Positions 7,582 through 14,785 of a DNA stretch of 14,785 nucleotides are shown in pieces; the stretch's first letter is position 1; every line of letters begins with the position of its first letter. Under the pieces are notes generated by a model. The model saw nothing but the letters and a program-made list of their open reading frames with translations, searched no databases and had not been told where the DNA came from. Position numbers and translations under genes: made by a program. The DNA is taken from the NCBI GenBank assembly GCA_964560855.1, contig CAZLLU010000022.1, positions 1 to 14,785 of the forward strand, read 5' to 3'. The stretch comes from CAJBLF01 sp964560855. GTDB lineage: Bacteria; Patescibacteriota; Gracilibacteria; Absconditabacterales; Absconditicoccaceae.

Positions 7582-7634
7582 GTTTCATGAAACAAATGCA
7601 ATAGAAAAACCGTTCAGATTTTTGTGGAAAAATC
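7582..7634. promoter_or_regulatory. palindromes in the divergent 7539-7699 intergenic region
   Basis: A perfect 12-bp palindrome GTTTCATGAAAC (7582-7593) is followed by a 7-bp hairpin GATTTTT-GTGG-AAAAATC (7617-7634). They lie between two divergent genes, one of which encodes a likely DNA-binding regulator, so they are candidate operators. This is inference from position and symmetry. Confidence 0.4.
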
Positions 7635-7637
7635 ATC

Positions 7638-7665
7638 TTGATTTTTTTGTAAGGAACGTTATATT
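7638..7665 (+). promoter_or_regulatory. probable promoter of the AbiEi-like gene
   Basis: TTGATT (7638-7643) and TATATT (7660-7665) are spaced 16 nt apart, 35 nt before the ATG at 7700. A second TATATT lies at 7670. Confidence 0.4.
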
Positions 7666-7699
7666 TTTTTATATTTACTTTGTAGGTACTTCCTAGGTT

Positions 7700-8470
7700 A
7701 TGTCGAATAAGGTTTTTGACAGTCTTGTCAGAAAGTTGATGAAATACAAAGGAAGGCTCGTGGACGGGAAAAAGATGGCTGTTTTGCTAAAATCCTGTAT
7801 GGGCGAAGATTTTTCTGTACAGAAGATGTACAAGATGATCTATTACCTCAAGGTCAGAGGATATCTAGAAAATCTCAAGAAAAACATCTTTTTCGTCAAA
7901 GATCCTGACCGTACTTATTCCAAAGAGGAAATCCTGGATCTTTTTTATTGGACTATCATTAAAAAGCATTGTGTTGACTTTCTCAAAGGGAATCGATATG
8001 TCGGCGGTCTCAAGGCTCTTGAGCTAAATATAGCCTCCTATGATATCCCTGATGAATTGACGATTATAAATAACTATAAACAAGCCACGGAGGTTGTTAT
8101 GTTCGATAAACAGGTGGTTTTCAAAACTTATACCAAAAATAAGACCGACAATCTTTTCAGGTTCTTTTGGAAATTGACCAAAAAGACAAAAATAGGGAAC
8201 CTGACTTTTCCCATCGCCGGTTTGGAACTCGCTATCGTAGAAAGCCTCTACAATCCAAGCATGATTTCTCAAGGATATACCAATGAATTGGTCAAAAAAG
8301 TGATCAGAAAATATCATAAGTCCCTGGATGTCAAAGTCCGAGAGTCAATATTGAAAAAAAATAAGCACAATACCAGCATCAATAGGCTGTATGAGCTGAG
8401 CAAATCTATAGATCCTGAATTAGCTGAGAAGTTGAAAAATCTTATAAAAAGGTATGGATACTTTATATAG
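7700..8470 (+). CDS. AbiEi-like transcriptional regulator/antitoxin
   Basis: A 256-aa protein. Residues 1-70 resemble a winged helix (FDSLVRKLMKYKGRLVDGKKMAVLL, then QKMYKMIYYLKVRGYLENLKKNIFFVKDP). Next comes a domain with YVGGLKALELNIASYDIPDEL, VFKTY and NLTFPIAGLELAIVESLY. This is the layout of AbiEi-type antitoxins and related regulators, which repress their own operon. The partner nucleotidyltransferase toxin AbiEii would be expected directly downstream, but none follows; the gene meets sufB tail to tail. It contains 11 glycines, none TGA-coded, which hints at a recent arrival from a standard-code organism. The start at ATG 7700 is supported by the promoter upstream, though no ribosome binding site is obvious. 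The family call is moderate. Confidence 0.65.
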   Translation: MSNKVFDSLVRKLMKYKGRLVDGKKMAVLLKSCMGEDFSVQKMYKMIYYLKVRGYLENLKKNIFFVKDPDRTYSKEEILDLFYWTIIKKHCVDFLKGNRYVGGLKALELNIASYDIPDELTIINNYKQATEVVMFDKQVVFKTYTKNKTDNLFRFFWKLTKKTKIGNLTFPIAGLELAIVESLYNPSMISQGYTNELVKKVIRKYHKSLDVKVRESILKKNKHNTSINRLYELSKSIDPELAEKLKNLIKRYGYFI

Positions 8471-8592
8471 TCACATATTGCCACAAGTCCGCTTAGGCGG
8501 ACGTCGCAGATTGTTGCAGATTGTTGTAATAAAGCTAATCTGTTACAACCTGAGACAATCTATATCTATTTGTGGCTATTTGAAGCGATAAT
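8471..8592. repeat. nested inverted-repeat element between convergent genes
   Basis: Outer arms GCCACAA (8480-8486) and TTGTGGC (8570-8576) extend imperfectly outward. Inside are a 6-bp GC-rich hairpin GTCCGC-TTAG-GCGGAC (8487-8502), a tandem GCAGATTGTT (8506-8515, 8516-8525), AGATTGT pairing with ACAATCT (8555-8561), and GTTGTAA/TTACAAC (8523-8529, 8543-8549). The element fills the gap between the stops of the AbiEi-like gene and sufB. It could be a bidirectional transcription stop, a small non-autonomous mobile element or a structured RNA. There are no U-tracts. Confidence 0.6.
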
Positions 8593-9978
8593 TTACCCCA
8601 CACTTCATTCCATCTCCATTTCAACTAATTTATTGAGCTCTCCTGCATATTCGAGCGGGAGTTTTTTTATTACTGATGAGAAAAATCCGTTGACGATCAT
8701 CGTGGTCGCTTTGTCCTTGGAAAGTCAGCGAGACATGAGGTAGAAAAGTTCAGATTCATCAATTTTTCCTGCACTGGCTTCATGTGCCACAATAGCAGTA
8801 TCGTTATCGGAAATGACTAATGGAATAGTATTCGACACAGAATCGTCGTTAAATAATAATGCGTCGCATTGGGTATGATTGGTTGCTCATTCGGCAGTTT
8901 TACTTATCTTGACTAATCAGCGATAGGTGTTGATTCAGCCAGCTTTTGATATGGATTTGGCTACGATATTTGATGAGGTATATTTCCCTAAGTGAATGAC
9001 TTTGGAGCCGGTGTCTTGATTCTGTCACTGCCCTGCTACAGCTATCCCCAGCATATCTGTCTTGCTATAATCTCATTTTAACACTGAACAAGGATAGAGC
9101 ATCGTTGTACAGGAGCCTAAATTTCCGTTCACTCGTTCCATATAGCCACGCTCCTCTATCGAAGCTCTTTTGGTATTTAAATTGTAGGTATTCGTAGATC
9201 GGTTTTCGACAGAAGAATATTTCATCTTTGCATTTTTGCCGACGAATATTTCAACCAGTCCTGCGTGTAGTGATGCTTTGTCGAATTTTGGCGCTGAACA
9301 TCACTCGATATATGAACATTCAGCTTCATCTTCAACGATAATCAAGGTATGTTCAAATTGGCCTCCACTAAAGACATTCATGCGGAAATATGCTTGAACT
9401 GGATCAGTTAATTTTACTCCTTTGGGAATATAGACAAAAGTCCCTCCGCTTCGTACAGCTCCGTGGAGTGCAGCAAATGCATGATCGTTTGCTGGCACTA
9501 ATTTCATAAAATGTTTTTTGATAAGCTCTTCATGACTATGTAATGCTTGTGGCATATCTTCAAAAATCACTCATTTTTCTGCTCGTTGTTCCTTGATCTT
9601 GTGATAGATATTAAGTGAATCATACTGTCCACCTGCACCTGCTAGATATTTCTGTTCTGCTTCCGGTATTCCAAGCCTTTGGAATTTCTCTTTGATTTCT
9701 TGCGGTACATCTTCCCGGTTGTTAGCATATCATTCGTGGTCTTTGTGCGGTTTAGCATAGTAAACTATTTCGTCGAGATTAAACTTATCTAAACTCGGTC
9801 ATCGGGTCGGTAGTTTCATCTTTTGGAAAATCTTCAAGCATTCCAAACGATGCTGGAGCATCCGTTCAGGTTCTTGTTGTTCAGCAGAAATCTTCCTCAC
9901 CGTATCTTCCGTGATTCCCGTGAGGTAAAGCTCGTATTGTATGTTGTCTGACGATTCAAGCGTCGACTTGAGTGACAT
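8593..9978 (-). CDS. sufB: Fe-S cluster assembly protein SufB (UGA-recoded)
   Basis: A 461-aa SufB, close to the usual 465-495 aa. SufB is the scaffold subunit of the cytoplasmic SufBCD complex, which assembles Fe-S clusters with ATP supplied by SufC. Conserved blocks in order: GVIFEDMPQALHSHEELIKKHF, GGTFVYIPKGVKL, YIEGCSAP (about 223-230), SSVENRSTNTYNLNTKRA, TTMLYPCSVLKG, GQNQDTGSKVIH, NTYRGLV, QCDALL (C371, matching the sulfur-accepting Cys405 of E. coli SufB) and AHEASAGKI (H399, E400), then MSRGLS. At least eleven Gly codons are TGA, many at invariant glycines (GVIF, YIEG, YRG, EGATN, SRG). It follows sufC by 58 nt. The stop is TAA; the TGA after VEMEME is read as Gly and adds four residues. 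Confidence 0.96.
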
Positions 9979-10036
9979 GCTATATCATTTTATTTTCCAG
10001 TAAAAAATATTTTATTCTGACAAACATTTTCCATGT

Positions 10037-10813
10037 TTATTGTTGATTAAAACCTTCTTTTTTGATTTTTTCAATAATTTTCTGATCTCATTCTTCGATG
10101 ATCTTCCCTTTTTCCAAGACATACACCTTATCGACGGGAATATGTTCTATGATGTCGAAGATATGGGTTATGATGATAAATGAATTCTCTGAATGATTGA
10201 GATTGGAGATCATACGGACGACGGATCTGAATGCGTTGATGTCGAGGCCACTGTCGATTTCGTCCAGAAAAATATATTTTGGTTTGAGTAATTCCAATTG
10301 TAATATTTCTATTTTCCTCCTCTCTCCTCCGCTGAATCCGACATTGAGATCCCTTCGTAAAAACTCTTTGTCGATGGATAGTTCCTCCATGAGCGGTTCG
10401 ATGATTTTTTTGAATGTAAGAAATGATGTTGTGATCCCATTTTGTGCGTCATAGATTGAACGCAAAAACTCAAAGAGCTTAACACCTTTGATTTCAGGAA
10501 TATGTTGGAAAGCCACGAAGATTCATAGCTTTGCTCTTTCATGAGGATCGAGAGTATTAAGATTGAAAGATTGAGGTATGGAAGAATTGAAAGATGACGT
10601 ATCTGTTTTTTCTTTTCAATCTTTCAATATTTCAATATTTCAATTTGTAATTGTATATTTCGGGTGTCCCATGATGGTCATTGCTAAAGATGATTTTCCT
10701 GAGCCGTTTTTGCCGATGATACAATAATTTTTTCCCAGATCAAATTGCATCGAAATATTTTTTATGATTGTTTGATGCTCTGCCTGAACGGAGAGATTCT
10801 TGATGGTTAGCAT
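10037..10813 (-). CDS. sufC: Fe-S assembly ATPase SufC (UGA-recoded)
   Basis: A 258-aa ABC-type ATPase that powers the SufB complex. Walker A is GKNGSGKS (34-41), the signature FSGGERRK (160-167), Walker B YIFLDEIDSGLD (180-191), and the H-loop TH at 216-217. The SufC-specific segment HERAKLGIFVAFQHIPEIKGV is present, with its Gly97 TGA-coded. Four TGA codons are read as Gly (residues 58, 66, 97 and near the C-terminus at 10088). Unusually, about 16-18 extra residues (KEKTDTSSFNSSIPQSFN, 67-84) lie between the DG and the DPHERA segments, and their DNA is built of repeats. It precedes sufB in the same operon; no sufD or sufS is seen. The start at ATG 10813 gives the canonical N-terminus. Confidence 0.95.
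10561..10645. repeat. repeat-built insertion inside sufC
   Basis: Four tandem 8-bp units TTTCAATN lie at 10614-10645. ATTGAAAGATTG (10562-10573) is the exact reverse complement of CAATCTTTCAAT (10617-10628), and a related GAATTGAAAGAT lies between them. The region keeps the reading frame and coincides with the extra residues of SufC. Confidence 0.6.
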
Positions 10814-10857
10814 TTTTTAGATTTTAAATTTTAAATAATGGAATGTCTTTCTATCGA

Positions 10858-12054
10858 CTATTTATGTAAGTCGATAAAGTCGCCTGAGTTGCCGTAGAAT
10901 TGATTGAACATTTCGTTGATGTATCTCTGAGCGTTGTATCTCTCTTTACTTTTTATCTTAAGGACATTGTTAATCCGTCACCTGTTTATTTTCTGGATAT
11001 CTTCTAGTACTTTCTGTTCATCTTCTGAGAAGAAATCTTTGTATTGCACTTGCTGTCATGCTCTCGTTTGTTGTTCTCCCTCTTCATATTTTTCTTGTAC
11101 TACCTTTTCGAGCATCTCTTGTACGGAGTCCTGTATCTGCTGATTGATTTGTGAATCATTTTGGGTTTGGTTGCAGATCGCTTCAATCGATTGTTTGTCG
11201 TTGCTTTGGAGTGCAGCTATGGTGTTTTGATGGAGTGATTGATATTGCGAAAGTCATTGAGCGCCTTTGATTATGGAAGGCAGGATGTTTTGGTATGGCG
11301 TATCGATGCAGATGAGCGGATCGTCGATTCTCTCTCAGAATCCTTTTCTATACGTTTTTGCGTTTTCCTTTATCGTTAGTCCTAAGTCTCCTACTTGTTC
11401 TTTGCTCGTATCTACGATAGCGTTGAGCTTTTGATAACATTCGTCACCTAGACTTGCAGCTCTTTGCTCTATATACATCTCTTCTTGGGACAATGTGCCA
11501 GCTACTGCTGATATGATATCATTGATATTATCTATGTTGGTGATAATGGCTTGTCCTATCCCATAGCAGGTCTTGATGTCTATAACCGAAGATAATGCAT
11601 CTATTGTGCTCTCATTGCTTACGATAGCTTCGCGTATATTCTTTGGTGGGGATAGTCTTTTGGCTATAGTGAAATTCTGATCTGCCTGTGCTATGAATTT
11701 CTGTGCTGTCTCCAATCATGATACATTGCTTTGGAGAGCGTTTTTGTAAGCGATCAATGTCTGTATGGTGCCACGATTGTAATAGTCTTCGCTTGCAGTA
11801 CCGCTGATGAGTTCCAATGCTTTTTCGTAATCTTGTTCTTGTATCGCTTCATTCGCTTGGAATGTATTTTCTATCTGCAGTATTTTTTTTCCCAAAGTGC
11901 TTGATTGATCGTATCCCTGATTGTTTGCAAGTCCTTCGTATATTTTGCCTTCATAGGCTGCGTTTAATATGAAGATACAGGAAAATAGTAATCATATGCC
12001 TGCTATGATTGTGTATACGGTGATATTTTTTTGATTACCGTATTTTGTATCCAT
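10858..12054 (-). CDS. membrane-anchored helical protein of unknown function (UGA-recoded)
   Basis: A 398-aa protein that needs six TGA codons read as Gly. A short charged N-terminus is followed by a membrane anchor (ITVYTIIAGIGLLFSCIFIL, about 11-30). The rest is long, mainly helical and likely outside the cytoplasm. Part of it looks TPR-like (QANEAIQEQDYEKALELISGTASEDYYNRG, about 60-90). It has two well-spaced Cys (ITCYGIG-type contexts are absent; TCYGIG and DECYQK are seen). Gln and Asn are abundant, and the C-terminal third is charged coiled coil. No family is recognised. It lies between a secreted protein and sufC on the same strand, 84 nt after the former and 44 nt before the latter. 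The pilus genes upstream suggest an envelope role, but that is only context. The stop is TAG. Confidence 0.75.
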
Positions 12055-12138
12055 ATACAAAAATATATCAGGATAAATTTCCTAATTCCAGCTTAATGAT
12101 TTACTTGATGACTTCAATAAAATTAGCCTCTGTTTTTG

Positions 12139-12864
12139 CTAGAAATCATATTGTTTGAGCAAATCGTCTATCTCGTTGAGATCAGGTAATATGTTATCCT
12201 TGAATACGGAGAAATTCTTCGTCAATATGTCCTGTTTTTCGAAGAGTATGTCGTATTTCTTTTGAAGAAGTCCTAGGTAGAAGACGAGCTTTTTGGCTAT
12301 GCTGGTTTTGGCGTTGTACTGGATTCTATTCTCTATAGCACACTGTTCGTATTTGATGGAATCCGTAACGGATATATCCATAATTTTCTGATCATACTTG
12401 TCGATCGCTTCGAAATAACTCTTGTCGCTTATTTCCTTATCTTTGATACACGCTTCCATATCGCTTTTGAGGATGTTCATCTCTTGTTTTAGATATGTAG
12501 AAGTGGTGTCGCCTTTTTGAAGTTTTTCTTCACAGTCGTTGAGATATCTTGCTAGTGCCTCCTCCTTGTCTTGTGCAATATCCAATGTCGCTATTACATC
12601 CGTCTTTGTCAATTTTTCTAATTGCTTTATTGTTTCCAATACCTCTCCTTGATAGTTTATCATCTGGAAATCCTTGCCTGCCATAAGCAGATGTAGCTTG
12701 ATAGCAGTATAACTCAAGTCGTTGATTAGGAGCCCATGTCCCATCCGTTCAGGGCTCTGTTTTTCAAAAATCACGTCGCCTATACCTGTTTCTTGAGCTT
12801 GTGAGGTGGGTTGAAACGCTATGACGCTTGCTAGTATGAGTGTCGTTAGAATGATCTTTTTCAT
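12139..12864 (-). CDS. secreted helical protein of unknown function
   Basis: A 241-aa protein with a classical signal peptide: MKK, hydrophobic core IILTTLILASVIAF, probable signal peptidase I cleavage after SQAQ (about residue 24). There is no lipobox and no prepilin cleavage motif. The mature part is helical and charged, with Cys at three spread positions (DCEEK, EACIK, EQCAI), and ends in a long coil (LLQKKYDILFEKQDILTKNFSVFKDN). It starts 26 nt after the pilC stop, so it is very likely in the pil operon. It could be a periplasmic or surface component of the pilus machine, but this is inferred only from position. Eight glycines, none from TGA. The stop is TAG. Confidence 0.75.
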   Translation of the reverse strand: MKKIILTTLILASVIAFQPTSQAQETGIGDVIFEKQSPERMGHGLLINDLSYTAIKLHLLMAGKDFQMINYQGEVLETIKQLEKLTKTDVIATLDIAQDKEEALARYLNDCEEKLQKGDTTSTYLKQEMNILKSDMEACIKDKEISDKSYFEAIDKYDQKIMDISVTDSIKYEQCAIENRIQYNAKTSIAKKLVFYLGLLQKKYDILFEKQDILTKNFSVFKDNILPDLNEIDDLLKQYDF

Positions 12865-12890
12865 GATGAATAGCTATCTATTGGATAAAT

Positions 12891-13979
12891 TTATTGGATG
12901 ATATTCACGAGTTCTGCCATAGGCAAGAAGATGGATCCTACGATGATTCCTATCACTACAGCGATAATAGCCATGAGAATAGGTTGTATGAGATCCATGA
13001 GAATATCTATCTTGGTCTGTAACATATCACGGTAAAAATCTGACATTTTCTTCAATACTTCTGTGACATTTCCCGTATCTTCTCCTACATGGATAATCTG
13101 CACAAGGATAGGATCAAATAATGATGATCATTCCATCGATTCGGAAAATGAGAATCCGGCATTGAGATTTTCCTTTATTTCTAGTGCTTTCTTTTTGTAG
13201 AAAAAGTTTGTGAAGGTATTTCCCATGAGCTTCAATGAGAGTACAGGGCTTACACCTGCGCTATATAGCTGGCTCAATAATTTGGAGAATCTATACATAT
13301 AATAAGTTTTCACTACGCCTGAAACCGCTGGTAGCGTTACCATCAATTTATCGATGAATACCTTGAATGTTAAAACGTATTTGTAGAGAAACCTATATGC
13401 AAGAATTATTCCTACGATAATGAGAAAAATCAAGAACCACGTATTTTTGATAAAATATGATGCTCCCATCATGAATTTTGTAAGGTCCGGTAATGATTCT
13501 TGGTTGGGAAACATGCTAACGATAGTTGGTATGACATAGATGAGCAGAATAGTCACCGCTACGACAGCAAATACGACGAGCACTATAGGATAGGTCATAG
13601 CTTTCTTGATTTTTCCATTGATCCTTTCGTTGTTTTCCAACTCTGTCGCTATTTCTTCGAGAATCTCAGGGAGATTACCCATAGTCTCTGCTGATCTCAC
13701 TAATTCTATCTCTTCTACATGGAAAAAATATTCGTGGTTTTCCATCGCTTGCGAAAGCATATATCATTGAGTCAGTTGATCTATCAAATCCTGGATAATC
13801 ATAATCAGTCCTTTTTTTGTCTCTGACTTTTTGATAGATACCAATGCGTCTCTGAGCCCGAGTCATGCTCTTTGCGCTACTGCTAGCAACCTGAAAAAAT
13901 TCGTCTTCTGCTTGAGTTTCGGTGCGAAGAATTTCTTGATGACGAATTTCTCGAAGAATCATAGTTTGCTAACTTCCAT
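12891..13979 (-). CDS. pilC: type IV pilus/type II secretion inner-membrane platform protein PilC/GspF (UGA-recoded)
   Basis: A 362-aa member of the T2SF family, the inner-membrane platform that the pilus ATPase acts on. Two cytoplasmic T2SF domains are visible. The first starts with TNFFRLLAVAQRAGLGLRDAL (about 28-48) and includes VRSAETMGNLPEILEEIA. The second starts with FSKLLSQLYSAGVSPVLSLKL and includes HVGEDTGNVTEVLKKMSDFY. Membrane helices lie at about 130-153 and 180-198, and one near the C-terminus (IQPILMAIIAVVIGIIVGSIFLP). Four TGA codons are read as Gly, two of them in RAGLG and in MEGSS. It starts 20 nt after pilB. ATG 13979 is the only start before an in-frame TAG. The stop is TAA. 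Confidence 0.93.
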
Positions 13980-13999
13980 ACTTTTCTATGAGATAAAAT

Positions 14000-14785
14000 T
14001 TATTTATCGAATCTTGCTTTTACATATCTGTAGATCTCATCCAATGTCGTCATTCCTTTGATGACTTTGAATACTCCATCTCTCTCTAGATTTATCATAC
14101 CTCTCTGTAATGCAACGTTCTCTACTTCGAACGCTGATTTTTCATCAAGAAGCATATTCTTGATTTCCTCGGTATAATCCATCATTTCAAAGAGACCTAT
14201 TCTGCCTTTGTATCCGCTTCCTCCACATACAGGACAAACCTCTCCTGTCGCTGGATCTTTTCCGCTTCCTGTATATATCATGGCGTTATTTATGAAATCG
14301 TTCCATTGCTGCTGGTTGATTTCTCTGCTGAGGATTTCATTTTTTAGTGCTTCTTTTTCGAAATTTCTGAAGCTTTCTTTTGCAAATTTATATTTCGGAT
14401 TATCTTTTACAGATGTTTGGATTTTACAATGTTCGCATACTCTTCTTACCAATCTTTCTGCCATTACGAGGTTAAATGTACCTACGAGCATATATGGTTT
14501 TGCTCATAAGTTATATACTCTTGTGATAGTCTCTGAAGAAGAGTTCGTGTGCACAGTAGAGAAGACGAGATGTCACGTCATAGCTGATTCCATAGCCATA
14601 TCCAATGTCTCCTTATCACGGATTTCTCACACCATCATAATGTCCGGATCTTGCCTAAGTCCTCATCTAAGTCCGTTGGCAAATGTGAATCCGATATCTG
14701 ATCTGATCTGCGCTTGATTAAGTCCTGGCATTTTATTTTCCACTGGATCTTCGTAAGTAATGATATTCACTTCTGTGGTATTTAC
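14000..14785 (-). CDS. pilB: type IV pilus assembly ATPase PilB/GspE, 5' truncated by the window edge (UGA-recoded)
   Basis: The last 261 residues of a GspE/PilB secretion ATPase, which drives pilus extension from the cytoplasm. Visible motifs: YEDPVE (Asp box), LRQDPDIMMVGEIRD (Walker B), TGHLVFSTVHTN (His box), QRL-like AERLVRRVC, and a zinc-binding pair CEHC ... CPVCGGSGYKGR typical of PilB/GspE. Walker A lies upstream, outside the window. Four TGA codons are read as Gly, including the invariant ones in GEIRD (14627) and TGHL (14573), which are among the best evidence for the recoding. About 55 residues between CEHC and CPVC are longer than in many homologues. The stop is TAA at 14000-14002. 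Confidence 0.95.

Noticed and set aside
8593..9978. TGA as tryptophan (mycoplasma code 4) or as selenocysteine
   Set aside because: TGA falls at invariant Gly positions (YIEG, GVIF, YRG), while Trp uses TGG. Dozens of sites in unrelated genes exclude selenocysteine insertion.
10614..10645. CRISPR-like array
   Set aside because: The repeats are 8 bp in direct tandem without spacers and lie within sufC.
12139..12864. Major or minor pilin, suggested by its place after pilC
   Set aside because: The N-terminus is a classical signal peptide; no prepilin G/A-FxxxE motif is present.
14208..14717. Plus-strand ORF of 169 codons opposite pilB
   Set aside because: The opposite strand encodes clear PilB motifs; this frame has none.

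Overview
The window comes from a bacterium that reads UGA as glycine (genetic code 25). That code is known from the Absconditabacteria (SR1) and Gracilibacteria, both candidate-phyla bacteria with small, AT-rich genomes. The evidence is direct. About 55 in-frame TGA codons interrupt otherwise continuous reading frames, and many sit where the protein family requires glycine: the GEIRD and TGHL motifs of the pilus ATPase, the VEG of a TOPRIM domain, the CGD of an IscU-like scaffold, and YIEG, GVIF and YRG of SufB. Under the standard code most genes here look shattered; with TGA as Gly they become ordinary full-length genes. TAA and TAG are the only stops used.

Left part (1-4087), an accessory or defence-like region: an HNH endonuclease (-), a GNAT acetyltransferase with its own terminator (+), a 41-codon ORF overlapping a DUF1801-like gene (-), and, divergent from that pair, a 645-aa AAA ATPase-TOPRIM fusion nuclease of the OLD type (+).

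Middle part (4080-8470): two neighbouring minus-strand genes for coiled-coil membrane proteins that share a repeat module. One has membrane segments at both ends; the other has an N-terminal DNA-binding helix-turn-helix and a C-terminal membrane tail. Next come a small two-helix membrane protein and a holin-4-like membrane protein, an IscU/NifU-like Fe-S scaffold lacking its third cysteine, an unknown 90-aa protein, and a plus-strand gene resembling AbiEi-type transcriptional regulators. Short intergenic gaps here carry several inverted and phased repeats.

Right part (8593-14785), all on the minus strand and closely spaced, so possibly one operon: pilB (cut by the window edge), pilC, a secreted helical protein, a membrane-anchored helical protein, sufC, sufB. 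The first two run the motor and platform of a type IV pilus or related secretion machine. The two unknown proteins with signal or anchor sequences may belong to that envelope machine. SufC and SufB form the core of the SUF Fe-S cluster assembly complex; no sufD or sufS is visible. The gap between sufB and the converging AbiEi-like gene is filled by a nested inverted-repeat element.
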